NCBI GenBank assembly: GCA_902792895.1
Contig: CADBBK010000009.1
Location: 119,246 to 183,245 of the forward strand
Direction: 5' to 3'
Source of the DNA: an uncultured Bacteroidales bacterium
GTDB lineage: Bacteria; Bacteroidota; Bacteroidia; Bacteroidales; Muribaculaceae
DNA length: 64,000 nucleotides
Numbering within the stretch: the stretch's first letter is position 1; each line of letters starts with the position of its first letter. A program made the position numbers and the translations under genes. A model generated the notes under the pieces. The model ran no database searches. It saw only the letters and a program-made list of their open reading frames with translations, and was not told where the DNA came from. This document shows, in pieces, positions 8,559 to 17,990 of the stretch.

Positions 8559-9170
8559 ATGACATATCCCTGTGGCACGAGAGTGCTGGTGTGGCGGCTC
8601 AAAGAGGAGGCGCCGCAACTGCTGGCATTGTGTCGGCAGCAGGGAGTGCCGTGTGAAGACCTGGCCGAGTTGCCGGTGAAGCGGCAGCGTGAGAAGGCAG
8701 CCGAACGGCTGCTGCTGGCTCAGGCCTTCGGGGAACCGGTGGCGTTGCAGCACGACGGGCAGGGAGCGCCGTCGGTCGAGGGCCGCGATGCGAACATCAG
8801 CATCACCCACACGATGGGACTGGTGGCACTGGCGGTCAACGACAGCCAGGTGATCGGTCTGGATGCCGAGTCGGCCGACCGCCGTCAGGTGCTGCGCGTG
8901 CGCGACAAGTACCTCAATGCCAGCGAACAAGACTTTCTCTCTCCCGATGACCTCACATCACACATCATTGCCTGGACGGCCAAGGAGGTCATCATCAAGG
9001 CTGAGCGCAACAGCGCTATCGACTGGACCGACGGCATCATTCTGGAGCCGTTTGCCGTCCGAGCCGATGAAACCGTCATTATGGCCCGTTGCGGTGACCG
9101 CCGTTACCGCTTGGCCAGCCGCCTTGTCGACGGGCATCACATCACCGTAGCACTGCCCGTTGTCGAGTAA
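8559..9170 (+). CDS. 4'-phosphopantetheinyl transferase (Sfp/HetI type)
   Basis: From the ATG at 8559 the protein has 203 residues; a TTG at 8544 is in frame but unlikely. It transfers the phosphopantetheine arm of CoA to a serine of acyl or peptidyl carrier proteins. The signature motifs are present: ISITHT in place of the SISH box, VIGLDAE with the Mg-binding Asp and Glu, and WTAKEVIIKA, the WxxKEaxxK box. The length fits the compact Bacteroidetes type. It lies 66 bases after the exporter operon and 55 bases before porU on the same strand. Its carrier-protein partner is not in this window. A role in fatty acid, polyketide or flexirubin-like pathways cannot be told apart from sequence alone. 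Confidence 0.85.
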   Translation: MTYPCGTRVLVWRLKEEAPQLLALCRQQGVPCEDLAELPVKRQREKAAERLLLAQAFGEPVALQHDGQGAPSVEGRDANISITHTMGLVALAVNDSQVIGLDAESADRRQVLRVRDKYLNASEQDFLSPDDLTSHIIAWTAKEVIIKAERNSAIDWTDGIILEPFAVRADETVIMARCGDRRYRLASRLVDGHHITVALPVVE

Positions 9171-9225
9171 TCGCGCCGCCGGGGCAATAAAACGGCGCAA
9201 TCGACGTTAATAAGTTATAAAATAG

Positions 9226-12200
9226 ATGACGATGAAAAAGATGATGAGATATTTCGTCCGTATGGCCGTGCCCGTTCTGGTGCTGGCCTGTTGCGCTATA
9301 CACGCACAAGCGCTCGACAAAAGTTTCTATGCCGACTCGAGTAAATTGGCCTCTGGCAAGTGGGTCAAGATAGCCGTCAGGGAGAGCGGCATTTACCAGA
9401 TTACTGCCGATGACATCCGCAATTGGGGCTTGGGCAGTGACTTGTCGCAGATTCACGTGTTTGGCTACGGCGGTGCGCCGTTGAGCGAGACGATGAGCGC
9501 CGACAACTATGCCGACGACCTGCCTCAGATGCCCGTCGTGCGTACGGGTGAGCGTATCCTGTTCTATGCACAGGGCCCTGTCACCTGGCGCTACAACTCA
9601 TCGGTGGACCAGATGCAGGTTCAGCATCCGTATGCCATCACCGGCTCCTACCTGGTGACCAACGACAGCCGCTTTAAGGACATCGAGATCACCCGTGCGA
9701 GCAACTCTCCCACGGGCGCCATCCAGACGACCTATACTGCGCGCTTGTTCCACGAGCAGGACATCGTCAATCCTGGCGAAACGGGACGCAAGTTCCTGGG
9801 CGAGAGCTTCGCATCGACCAAGAAGCAGATTTTCGGCTTCGACCTGGAGGGGCTCGTGAGCGGCAGCACGGTGAGGGTGGCTACCATGTTCGGTGCCAAG
9901 ACCGTGGGCGCCAAGAGCAACCTGACCATAAGCTATAACGGCAACGAACTGCCCATCACCAACCTGGAAATCATTGACTCGGTCATGAATGCCCAGAGTC
10001 ATACCCATTACAAGCAGAAACAGTCCTACAAGACCTTTACCCTTGATCCCGGTACAACGATGCTCAACTATGCCATCGATTACTCGTGCAAGGGAACTGT
10101 CTATCTGGCTCGCTTGGACTATATCACGGTGAACTATGAGCGTGAACTGGCCCTGCGCAACGGCAGTCTGGTGTTCGGCCTGAACAATGCCAGCACCGCC
10201 AGCAGTTACCGCATGAGCGGTTGCGGCAGTGCCACCCGTGTGTGGGACGTGACAAAGCCCTTTGCCCTGCTGGAACTTAATGCCCAGGCCGGCGATGGCG
10301 GCACGTTGACCTTTAGTCCCGCCAATAACGGCCGCCGCGAGTTGGTGGCCTTTGACGAGTCGGGCACTTATTCCCATCCCGAATACATCGGTGAGGTCGA
10401 CAACCAGAACATCCACGGCGAACCCACGCCCGACATGATTATCCTGGCCCCGGCCGCCTATCTCGAACAGGCCCGTCGCGTGGCAGCGATGCACGAGAAG
10501 TATGACCACTTCCGCGTGCTCGTGCTCGACCACGAGAAGGTCTTCAACGAGTTCTCGAGCGGCACCCAGGACGCCATGGCCTACCGCCGGTTGTGCAAGA
10601 TGTTCTATGACCGCGGCACCAGCGAAGACGGACACAAACTGGGCTACCTGCTGCTCTTTGGCAACGGCAGTTATGACAACCGCTTGATCGGCTCCAACAC
10701 CGACGCATTGAGTTATCCCCACCTGCTCACATGGCAGAGCGATACCAGCAATAACGACGAGACCTCCCTCACTAGCGACGACTTTTTCGCTGTGCTGGGT
10801 GATGACAGCGACACCCGCTACGATGATGGCGATGATGCCGACATGAATGACATGAGCATCGCTGTGGGACGCATGATTGTCAAGAGTGTGGCCGAGGCCC
10901 GCACGGCAGTCAACAAACTCGTCAAGTATGTCGAGAAGCCTGCCTATGGCTCCTGGAGGAACCAGGTGCTCATGGTGGCCGATGACGAGAACGACGGCGT
11001 ACACATGACGCAGTCCAAGGACATGATTACCCTCGCCCGCAAGAATGGCGGCGAGAACATGGTTTACAACTATGTGTTCATCGATGCCTTCAATGCTGTG
11101 AGCGAGGGTGGCGCACGTACCTATCCCGAGGCTCGCAACAAGATGTTCACCGCTTTGCGCGAGGGCGCGCTGTGGTGGAACTACATCGGCCATGCCAGCA
11201 CCCAGAACTGGACCGGCGAGGGCCTGCTGATGCGCTCCGATGTCGAGACGCAGCTCTACTACCGCCACCTGCCCGTGCTGTATGCCGCCACGTGCGAATA
11301 CTGCCGCTTCGACAACTCTGTGCTGTCGAGTGGTGAGCACTTGTTCCTTAATGCCAACGGCGGTGTCATCGCGTTGGTTTGCCCGGCCCGTCTGGCCTAT
11401 ATCGGCCCCAATGGCGTGTTGAGCCAGTATGTGAGCAAGTATGCCTTCACGACCGATGCCGAGGGCAAGCCTCAACGCATCGGTGACATCATTCGCCTGG
11501 CCAAGAACGATATCGCGTTCACCACTGAGGACAACCATCACCGATTCTTTGTCATCGGTGACCCGGCCATGAGGTTGGGCTGTGCTCCCTACACTGTCGA
11601 GGTCGAGACCATCAATGGCAAGCCCGTCAGCAAGACCGACATGCCCAAGTTCAAGGCGCGTGAACAGGTTGAGTTCAGTGGCAAGATTGTGACGCCCAAG
11701 GGTGAACTGGCGAGCAACTTCAACGGCGCGATTGTGTCGACGCTGTTCGGCCCCGAGCAGTCGGTGACCACCCACGGCTATGGCGCTGGCATCCCTGTCA
11801 CCTACGAGGACCGCACCAACCGCCTGGCCATCAACGTGGACACCGTGTCTGGCGGCCGCTTTACCGTGCGCGTCATCATCCCCAGCGAGGTGAACAACGA
11901 GTATGACAACTACCGCACGTCGCTGATCAACCTGTATGCCTATGACAGCCTCGACAGCCTCGAGGCCAAGGGCGGCTGCAGCGACTTCTATATCTACGGT
12001 TACGAGGATAAGGAGGTGGCCGACACCATCGGTCCCGACATCATCACCCTGGGCCTGAACGACGAGAACTTTGTCGACGGCAGCGACACCAACGAGTCGC
12101 CGCTGCTGCTGGCCACCGTGAGGGACGAGAGCGGCGTGAACTTCTCGTCGGCCGGCATCGGCCACAGCATGACGCTCACCCTCGACGGCACCCTCAGTTA

Positions 12201-12690
12201 CAACGACCTGGTGAGCTACTACACGCCCATGTTTGCCGATAAAGGCACGTTGGGCACCGTAAACTACCAGCTGACCGACTTGTCGCCGGGCTTGCACTCG
12301 CTGCGCTTGCGCGTGTGGGACGTCTACAACAACGTGAACGAGAAGACCATCACCTTCAATGTCGTCAAGGGCCTGGCACCCGAGATCTCTGAGGTCTATT
12401 GTGCCGCCAATCCCGCCAGCGTCGAGACCTCGTTCTACGTCAAGCATAACCGCCCCGATGCAGTCGTCAGCGTGACCATCGAGGTGTATGACCTGATGGG
12501 CCGCAGGGTGTGGAGCACCACGCAGGCCGGCCGCAGCGACATGTACACTTCCACCCCCGTGACTTGGGACCTGACCGACGTCGGGGGACGCCGTGTGCCG
12601 CGTGGCATCTACGTCTATCGCGCCACCATTTCGACCGATGGCGTCAAGGAAGCCACCAAGGCCAAGAAACTGGCCGTTACCAGCGAGTAA
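9226..12690 (+). CDS. porU: Type IX secretion system sortase PorU (C25 peptidase)
   Basis: A 1154-residue protein, almost the length of Porphyromonas gingivalis PorU (1158). PorU is the outer membrane sortase that removes C-terminal signals from type IX cargo and attaches the cargo to A-LPS. The signal peptide ends near residue 30 (..CAIHAQA). The N-terminal region begins FYADSSKLASGKWVKIAV. The gingipain-like catalytic domain spans about residues 400-770, with catalytic His656 in NYIGHAS and Cys690 in YAATCEYC; Cys690 is also the number I recall for the P. gingivalis catalytic Cys. The C-terminus is a beta-sandwich sorting-type domain (ETSFYVKH...PRGIYVYRA). A strong terminator follows. Unlike P. 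gingivalis, porV is not next to it but at 31.4 kb. Confidence 0.9.
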   Translation: MTMKKMMRYFVRMAVPVLVLACCAIHAQALDKSFYADSSKLASGKWVKIAVRESGIYQITADDIRNWGLGSDLSQIHVFGYGGAPLSETMSADNYADDLPQMPVVRTGERILFYAQGPVTWRYNSSVDQMQVQHPYAITGSYLVTNDSRFKDIEITRASNSPTGAIQTTYTARLFHEQDIVNPGETGRKFLGESFASTKKQIFGFDLEGLVSGSTVRVATMFGAKTVGAKSNLTISYNGNELPITNLEIIDSVMNAQSHTHYKQKQSYKTFTLDPGTTMLNYAIDYSCKGTVYLARLDYITVNYERELALRNGSLVFGLNNASTASSYRMSGCGSATRVWDVTKPFALLELNAQAGDGGTLTFSPANNGRRELVAFDESGTYSHPEYIGEVDNQNIHGEPTPDMIILAPAAYLEQARRVAAMHEKYDHFRVLVLDHEKVFNEFSSGTQDAMAYRRLCKMFYDRGTSEDGHKLGYLLLFGNGSYDNRLIGSNTDALSYPHLLTWQSDTSNNDETSLTSDDFFAVLGDDSDTRYDDGDDADMNDMSIAVGRMIVKSVAEARTAVNKLVKYVEKPAYGSWRNQVLMVADDENDGVHMTQSKDMITLARKNGGENMVYNYVFIDAFNAVSEGGARTYPEARNKMFTALREGALWWNYIGHASTQNWTGEGLLMRSDVETQLYYRHLPVLYAATCEYCRFDNSVLSSGEHLFLNANGGVIALVCPARLAYIGPNGVLSQYVSKYAFTTDAEGKPQRIGDIIRLAKNDIAFTTEDNHHRFFVIGDPAMRLGCAPYTVEVETINGKPVSKTDMPKFKAREQVEFSGKIVTPKGELASNFNGAIVSTLFGPEQSVTTHGYGAGIPVTYEDRTNRLAINVDTVSGGRFTVRVIIPSEVNNEYDNYRTSLINLYAYDSLDSLEAKGGCSDFYIYGYEDKEVADTIGPDIITLGLNDENFVDGSDTNESPLLLATVRDESGVNFSSAGIGHSMTLTLDGTLSYNDLVSYYTPMFADKGTLGTVNYQLTDLSPGLHSLRLRVWDVYNNVNEKTITFNVVKGLAPEISEVYCAANPASVETSFYVKHNRPDAVVSVTIEVYDLMGRRVWSTTQAGRSDMYTSTPVTWDLTDVGGRRVPRGIYVYRATISTDGVKEATKAKKLAVTSE

Positions 12691-12711
12691 TATGCGATAA
12701 CCATACTGATG

Positions 12712-12754
12712 GCCAGCGAGATGACAATGACGTCATCTCGCTGGCTTCGTTTTT
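12712..12754 (+). terminator. Intrinsic terminator of porU
   Basis: A perfect 14-bp stem (12712-12725 with 12732-12745), 6-base loop, then TTCGTTTTT. It sits 22 bases after the porU stop. Confidence 0.92.
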
Positions 12755-12871
12755 GTTGTCCCAAGCGGGACTATTGCGGGATATCAAGGTATCGCGATAC
12801 CGTTTTCAGCGCCAAGCCATAACATTTGTTAAAAAAAGGTCATATTTTCAATAAAATCGTGTGCAGATAGC

Positions 12872-12900
12872 TTGACGTTCAAAAAATTGAGGTAAATTTG
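12872..12900 (+). promoter_or_regulatory. Promoter of rex
   Basis: TTG at 12872-12874, 18 bases, TAAATTTG at 12893-12900. The rex ATG is at 12924, giving a leader of about 18 bases. Confidence 0.75.
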
Positions 12901-12923
12901 TCGGTTAATTGCATCATTATACG

Positions 12924-13592
12924 ATGAACAAGGTCAACAACAACGAGAACAGGGCAATCCTTCCCGAGCCTACCATCAGGCGTTTACCATGGTATCTGTC
13001 CTACGTGCGCATGCTCGACAACATGGGTGTCGAGTACGTGTCGTCGACGCAGATTTCCAATGAACTCAACGTGCAGTCGTCACAGATTGCCAAGGACTTG
13101 TCCTACCTCAATATCCGCGGCAAAACGCGCATCGGTTACAGCGTGCACCGCCTGCTGATGGAACTCGAGGACTTCCTGGGGTTCAACGAGCAGCACGATG
13201 CAGTGGTCATCGGTACGGGTAGCCTGGGTGCAGCCCTGATGCAGGACCACGGTCTGGAGCACTACGGGCTGAACATCGTGGCGGGCTTTGACGTGCGCGG
13301 TGAGGTCATCGGCCAGAGCGTCGACGGCGTGCCCGTGTACGACATCAGCGACCTGCCTTCCTGGCAGCGTGAGCACGGTGTGTCGATTGCCATCCTGACC
13401 GTTCCTGTAGAGCGTGCCCAGGAGGCCGCCGACCAGGCCATCGCCAGCGGGATGACGGCATTGTGGAACTTCACCCCTTACCGCATCAAGGCGCCCGAGG
13501 AGGTGGTGATTGCCAACACGTCAATCTATGCCCACCTGGCCATCATCTATAACAGGATGCACAACACGATCATTGACACTAAGCAGCAGTAA
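12924..13592 (+). CDS. rex: Redox-sensing transcriptional repressor Rex
   Basis: From the ATG at 12924 the protein has 222 residues, the usual Rex length. An in-frame TTG at 12909 lies closer to the promoter and is not needed. Residues about 1-80 form the winged-helix DNA-binding domain (LPWYLSYVRMLDNMGVEYVS...SSQIAKDLSYL). A Rossmann domain follows, with the NAD(H) loop VVIGTGSLGAAL. The C-terminal helix YAHLAIIYNRMHNT fits the domain-swapped helix of the Rex dimer. Rex senses the NADH/NAD ratio and represses fermentation and redox genes. No convincing Rex operator is visible here. The FAH-family gene follows after 17 bases, probably in the same transcript. Confidence 0.92.
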   Translation: MNKVNNNENRAILPEPTIRRLPWYLSYVRMLDNMGVEYVSSTQISNELNVQSSQIAKDLSYLNIRGKTRIGYSVHRLLMELEDFLGFNEQHDAVVIGTGSLGAALMQDHGLEHYGLNIVAGFDVRGEVIGQSVDGVPVYDISDLPSWQREHGVSIAILTVPVERAQEAADQAIASGMTALWNFTPYRIKAPEEVVIANTSIYAHLAIIYNRMHNTIIDTKQQ

Positions 13593-13609
13593 AGCGGCAC
13601 CAGCGAGGC

Positions 13610-14185
13610 ATGAAGGTTATAGGCTTTACCGGGAATTACGGCAGGTCGGCAGCAGAGCCCCAGGGCTATCTCATGGCCGACTCGTCCATTCTGTACACGG
13701 GACGCCCGTTCTTTGTCCCTGACTACGCAGCGCGCTTTGTCGCCACACCGACCATCGTGGTGCGCACGGGCAGGCTGGGCAAGTGCATTGCCCCCAAGTT
13801 TGCCCACCGATACTGGGACGCGCTGACCGCCGGCTGGAGCGTCCAGGCCCAGCAGGGTGATGACAATCGCCTGGAGGTGCTGGGACGTGCCTTTGACGGC
13901 GCAGCCATCGTGGGCGAATGGGTAGAGGCCGCGAGCCTCGACGACGCCTTGCATGCCGTGGTCCAACTGATGGTCAACGGCGAGATCGTATCGCATTGCT
14001 GCCTTGACGAGATGGTGTGGCCGCTGTCCGACATGCTGTCGGCAGTGAGTACGCGTTGCAGCATCAAGATGGGCGACCTGCTGTTCACCGGTGACGCCGG
14101 TCTGTGCCATGTGCTGGCTCCTGGCGACCACCTGACGGCGACTGTGGCCGGCCAGCCCGTGCTGGACATCAAGGTGCGGCTATAG
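13610..14185 (+). CDS. FAH-family protein lacking the metal ligands
   Basis: A 191-residue protein with the fold signature of the fumarylacetoacetate hydrolase / 2-keto-pentenoate hydratase family: GRPFFVPDYAARF, RLGKCIAPKFAHRYWDAL, GRAFDGAAIVGEW and MGDLLFTGDAGLCHVLAPGD. Active members bind a divalent metal through an E-x-E pair in the strand before 'IVVR' and a later Asp after 'VGxD'. Here the corresponding positions read TPT (in VATPTIVVR) and Ser (in AGWSVQAQ), so all three ligands appear to be lost. It is probably non-catalytic or altered in activity. It follows rex by 17 bases and is likely cotranscribed with it. The ligand comparison uses family knowledge rather than a computed alignment. 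Confidence 0.75.
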   Translation: MKVIGFTGNYGRSAAEPQGYLMADSSILYTGRPFFVPDYAARFVATPTIVVRTGRLGKCIAPKFAHRYWDALTAGWSVQAQQGDDNRLEVLGRAFDGAAIVGEWVEAASLDDALHAVVQLMVNGEIVSHCCLDEMVWPLSDMLSAVSTRCSIKMGDLLFTGDAGLCHVLAPGDHLTATVAGQPVLDIKVRL

Positions 14186-14273
14186 CGGTGACCGTGTGAC
14201 TGGACGAGACGACAAACAACAGATATACAATAGACGAGCAATCGCAGATAGAATAAAACTAAAACTATTAGAT

Positions 14274-17200
14274 ATGCGCAAACTAACAACAATTAAACTC
14301 CTGTGCGTGGCAATGCTGGCCCTGATCGGTGTCGGCACAGCCAACGCATTCAACACTTCAGTGTACGCATCCTCGTCCCGGCTCGCGTCGGGCAAATGGG
14401 TGAAGGTCGCCATTCCCGAGAGCGGCGTCTATGAAATCACCTACGACGAACTGCGTGAGATGGGTTTCTCCAACCCGGCCCGTGTCAAAGTTTACGGCCA
14501 CGGCGGCAACCGCATCCCCGAGGTGATGACCTCAGGCAACTACATCGATGACCTGCGCAAGGTGCCCATCCTGCGCATTACCGACAGCAAGATCTGCTTC
14601 TATGCCAACGGCCCGGTGGGCATGACCTTGAGTGACTACTCGAGCACGCCGCACTATACCCGCCAGTTCAACCCCTACTCGCTGGTGGGCTACTACTTCC
14701 TGACCGAGGACAACACGAGCGACCTCAAGCCGTCGAAGCGCAGCCCCGTGACCGTGTCCAACTATGTGGACACGCCCACCAGCCTGGGCTACTTCTTCCA
14801 CGAGAAGGAGTTGACGTCGATCAGCGGTTCGGGTAAGGAATTGCTGGGTGAGGAGTTCTCGACTGCCAAGATACTCGTCGATTACGATATGCCTGACCTG
14901 GCCGACAGCACCGTCGTGGTCCACACCGTCATCGCTGCCAACGTGAGCGGTAGCGTGAGCTACGTGACCGGCGTGCTGCATGGTGAAGGTGGTAGCGATA
15001 CCACGGCCTATACCGTCTCGTCGTCGCGCATCTATGAGCCGTCGAACAACTATGTGAAGTATAACTACGCCGGCCCCTATGCCTCGCTCAAGCTCAGTCA
15101 CCCCTCCGAGCATGGCCAGTTTGAGCCGATGCTGCGATTCGGCTCTGCCAGTGCCAACGTGCTGATGGCCCGTCTGGACTACTTTATCCTGACCTACAAG
15201 CACTACAATTACATCCGCGAGGAGAATGGCAACCAGTTGAACATGGGCTTTGCCATGACCAAGGGCAACGAGCGCTACCTGCTGCCCAATGCCTCGAGCG
15301 ATGTGGTGGTATGGAGCATCAACAATACCCAGTACCCCATGGAGATCGGTACTGCAGACTACACCCACGATTCCGGTACAGGCCGCTACTTCTTCGTGAC
15401 TTCGTCGGCTATGGCCAACTATGTGGCCTTTGAGCCGAACAAGACGCTGAAGAAAATCTCCGGTTTTGAGTCGGTTGACAACCAGAACCTGCATAGTCTG
15501 CCCGTTCCCGAGATGCTCATTATCTCGGACAAGCGTTTCCGTGACCAGGCACAGCGCGTGGCCGACCTGCATGCCGCTGTCGATGGTATGGACGTGCTCG
15601 TCGTTGACCAGGACGAGGTGTTCAACGAGTTCTCGAGCGGTACCCGCGACGCCATGGCCTACAGGCTGCTGTGCAAGATGATGTATGACCGCGATCCGTC
15701 CAAGTTCAAGAACCTGCTGCTGTTCGGTACCGGTACGTTTGACAACCGCGGCGCCATGGGCGAACACCCGGGCAGCCTGCTCACCTACCAGAGCGACAAC
15801 AGTAACTATGAGGACTTCTCCTATACGAGCGACGACTTCTTCGGCTTCCTGGAGGACAACTCCGGTTCCAACCTGTCGGCCGACCGCCTGACCATCGGTG
15901 TGGGTCGCATTACCGCTGCCGATGAGGCCGAGGCCAAGAGCGACGTTGACAAGCTCGTCGAGTACTATGCAACGCCCGACTACGGCGTGTGGCGCAACAA
16001 CACGCTGGTCATCAGCGACCAGCCTGAGGGTACCGACGCCACCCTGTACACCTTCCAGGGCGAGGGTTACAAGGAGATGATCGACAACGAGCTGCAGACG
16101 GGTATGAACGTGACCACGATCCACAACATCATGTACCCGCGTTCTCCGACAGAATTCACCAACAGCGTTTACCGCAAGACGGCCACCGAGGCCAACCACA
16201 TGCTCTCGGATATGCTCAAGGACGGTATGTACTATGCCACCTATGTAGGCCATGCCGGTAAGGTGTCGTTCACCAAGACGAACAAGATGTGGACCACCGG
16301 TGACGTGTCGCGCACGTCCTACCGCCACTGGCCCATCATGTCGACGGCCTGCTGTGACGTTGCCCACTTCGATGGTGACACGCGCGGCATCGCCGAGCTG
16401 ATGTTCCACAAGCGTGACGGTGGCGCGATTGCGATGCTCACCTCGTCGCGCATGGTATATGCCTCGGGTAATGACCTGCTCAACCGCTACTTCATCACCG
16501 GCATGTTCAGCCATGCCGCCACCGGCAAGATGCCGACGCTGGGCGAGGCCTACAAGGAGAGCAAGTTGGGCTTTACCACAGGCAACACCAACAAGTTGTC
16601 GTTCTTCCTGCTGGGTGACCCCGGTATCGTGGTGAACTATCCCATCACCCGATTCAACATCATCGACATTAACGGTTACGACATGACCGACAGCACCGAG
16701 GTGGCTACCATCCGTCCGCTGATGAGTTATGACGTGATTGCCCACGTTGTTGACGCCGAGGGTAACCTCGACACCAGCTTCAACGGCGATGCCACGATGA
16801 CGCTTTATGACAGGTTGGACCGCTTTACCACGCTGTCTCAGTCGGTAGGCGGTGTGACCACCGAGCGCAAGATCTACTTCAACCGCGACAAGCTGGGTGA
16901 GGTGACTGGTCGCGTTGTCAACGGTGTGTTCACCGGCTCGATGATTGTTCCCAAGACGGTGAAGGCCAGCAACGAGAATGTGATGGTGCGCGTTTATGCC
17001 CACCAGGACAACAGCAAGTACATGGTCAACGGCTTCACCAAGCAGGTGAAGATGCTGCCCTATAATGCCAATGTGGCCATCACCGATGACATCGCACCCG
17101 TGATCAACGCGATGTACATCAACGACGAGGCCAGCTTTGCCGACGGCGCTGCCGTGGGTGCCAACTCGATGCTTTACATCACTGTGACCGACGACCAGGG

Positions 17201-17744
17201 CATCAGCATGCAGGAGAACTCCATCGAGCACGGCATGACGCTGCTGCTCGACAGCGGTAAGGGCTCCTACGATGATGTATCGAGCTATGCCACCGTGAGC
17301 GACATGGGCCGTCTGCTCAACATCGAGTATCCCGTGGTCAACCTGGGCGAAGGCCTGCACACGCTCACCTATACCGTCTATGACATGCTGGGCAACAGCG
17401 CCACCCGCACGATTTCGTTCATGGTGGGTCAGAGCGGTTCGATGGAACTGGTAGCCGACAAGATGCCTGCCTACATCAACGAGGAGGTCAACTTTGAGGC
17501 CGAGACCGAGTTCACCCGCATGCCCGATGTCACCATTCGCGTGACCGATGCTACCGGCAATCTCGTGTGGATGACCGAGGACAGCAGCTTCCCCATCACT
17601 TGGGACATGAAGGACCGTAACGGCAATCCCGTGCCCGCTGGCCTGTACCGCTACTTCGGTACCTACAGCGACGGCACCAACTATGGTGGCACGTCCATCA
17701 AGCCGCTCATCGTCCTCGATCCCGTCAAGAGGGCAAGCCGTTAA
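14274..17744 (+). CDS. PorU-like C25 family protein, paralogue A
   Basis: A 1156-residue protein from the ATG at 14274, where a clear signal peptide begins (MRKLTTIKLLCVAMLAL...ANA); the frame is open further upstream without a sensible start. It shares the PorU architecture: N-terminal region VYASSSRLASGKWVKVAIPE, gingipain-like domain, and a C-terminal sandwich with ITWDMKDRNGNPVPAGLYRY. Catalytic candidates are His660 in YVGHAG and a Cys pair at 693-694 in STACCDV; Cys694 has the same 34-residue spacing from the His as in PorU. So it looks like an intact cysteine peptidase or sortase. Its length equals that of the next gene, its close paralogue. Possible roles are a second sortase or a cell-surface peptidase. 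Confidence 0.85.
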   Translation: MRKLTTIKLLCVAMLALIGVGTANAFNTSVYASSSRLASGKWVKVAIPESGVYEITYDELREMGFSNPARVKVYGHGGNRIPEVMTSGNYIDDLRKVPILRITDSKICFYANGPVGMTLSDYSSTPHYTRQFNPYSLVGYYFLTEDNTSDLKPSKRSPVTVSNYVDTPTSLGYFFHEKELTSISGSGKELLGEEFSTAKILVDYDMPDLADSTVVVHTVIAANVSGSVSYVTGVLHGEGGSDTTAYTVSSSRIYEPSNNYVKYNYAGPYASLKLSHPSEHGQFEPMLRFGSASANVLMARLDYFILTYKHYNYIREENGNQLNMGFAMTKGNERYLLPNASSDVVVWSINNTQYPMEIGTADYTHDSGTGRYFFVTSSAMANYVAFEPNKTLKKISGFESVDNQNLHSLPVPEMLIISDKRFRDQAQRVADLHAAVDGMDVLVVDQDEVFNEFSSGTRDAMAYRLLCKMMYDRDPSKFKNLLLFGTGTFDNRGAMGEHPGSLLTYQSDNSNYEDFSYTSDDFFGFLEDNSGSNLSADRLTIGVGRITAADEAEAKSDVDKLVEYYATPDYGVWRNNTLVISDQPEGTDATLYTFQGEGYKEMIDNELQTGMNVTTIHNIMYPRSPTEFTNSVYRKTATEANHMLSDMLKDGMYYATYVGHAGKVSFTKTNKMWTTGDVSRTSYRHWPIMSTACCDVAHFDGDTRGIAELMFHKRDGGAIAMLTSSRMVYASGNDLLNRYFITGMFSHAATGKMPTLGEAYKESKLGFTTGNTNKLSFFLLGDPGIVVNYPITRFNIIDINGYDMTDSTEVATIRPLMSYDVIAHVVDAEGNLDTSFNGDATMTLYDRLDRFTTLSQSVGGVTTERKIYFNRDKLGEVTGRVVNGVFTGSMIVPKTVKASNENVMVRVYAHQDNSKYMVNGFTKQVKMLPYNANVAITDDIAPVINAMYINDEASFADGAAVGANSMLYITVTDDQGISMQENSIEHGMTLLLDSGKGSYDDVSSYATVSDMGRLLNIEYPVVNLGEGLHTLTYTVYDMLGNSATRTISFMVGQSGSMELVADKMPAYINEEVNFEAETEFTRMPDVTIRVTDATGNLVWMTEDSSFPITWDMKDRNGNPVPAGLYRYFGTYSDGTNYGGTSIKPLIVLDPVKRASR

Positions 17745-17783
17745 TCATAGATGACAGATGGCATCCGCGCTCTGTTGACTTCA

Positions 17784-17807
17784 CGCTAAGTCGCTAGGAC
17801 GCTAAGC
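17784..17807. repeat. Short octamer repeat (CGCTARNN, 3 units)
   Basis: Three near-copies of CGCTAAGT / CGCTAGGA / CGCTAAGC in the 246-base gap between the two PorU-like genes. The rest of the gap is AT-rich with an imperfect GACAAGAA...TTCTTGTC inverted repeat and no recognisable promoter. Confidence 0.5.
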
Positions 17808-17990
17808 TATATGAAATGATGACAAGAAAGGCAGGAAAGGCAAATATTGATTATCGATGTGAAAAATCAATTTGTCCTTCTTGTCTTTTTTGTCTTCCGA
17901 CATCTGGCCAAGCAGTTCAGTGACTGTGGCGGATGCGGATATCAGAATCAATGGGAATGATATAGCAATCGAAGAGAAAAACTGTAAGAT

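Noticed and set aside
9598-12447. Long antisense open frames, for example 949 residues opposite porU, 942 opposite PorU-like A (14532-17360), 816 opposite the phosphodiester glycosidase gene (37551-40001) and 668 opposite prolyl oligopeptidase (61650-63656).
   Set aside because: They mirror real genes with GC-rich third codon positions, have His/Val/Gly/Ala-rich composition without domains, and lack promoters.
12821-12840. TTTGTTAAAAAAAGGTCAT upstream of rex as a possible Rex operator.
   Set aside because: Only one half-site resembles the TTGTnAA consensus; there is no matching second half.
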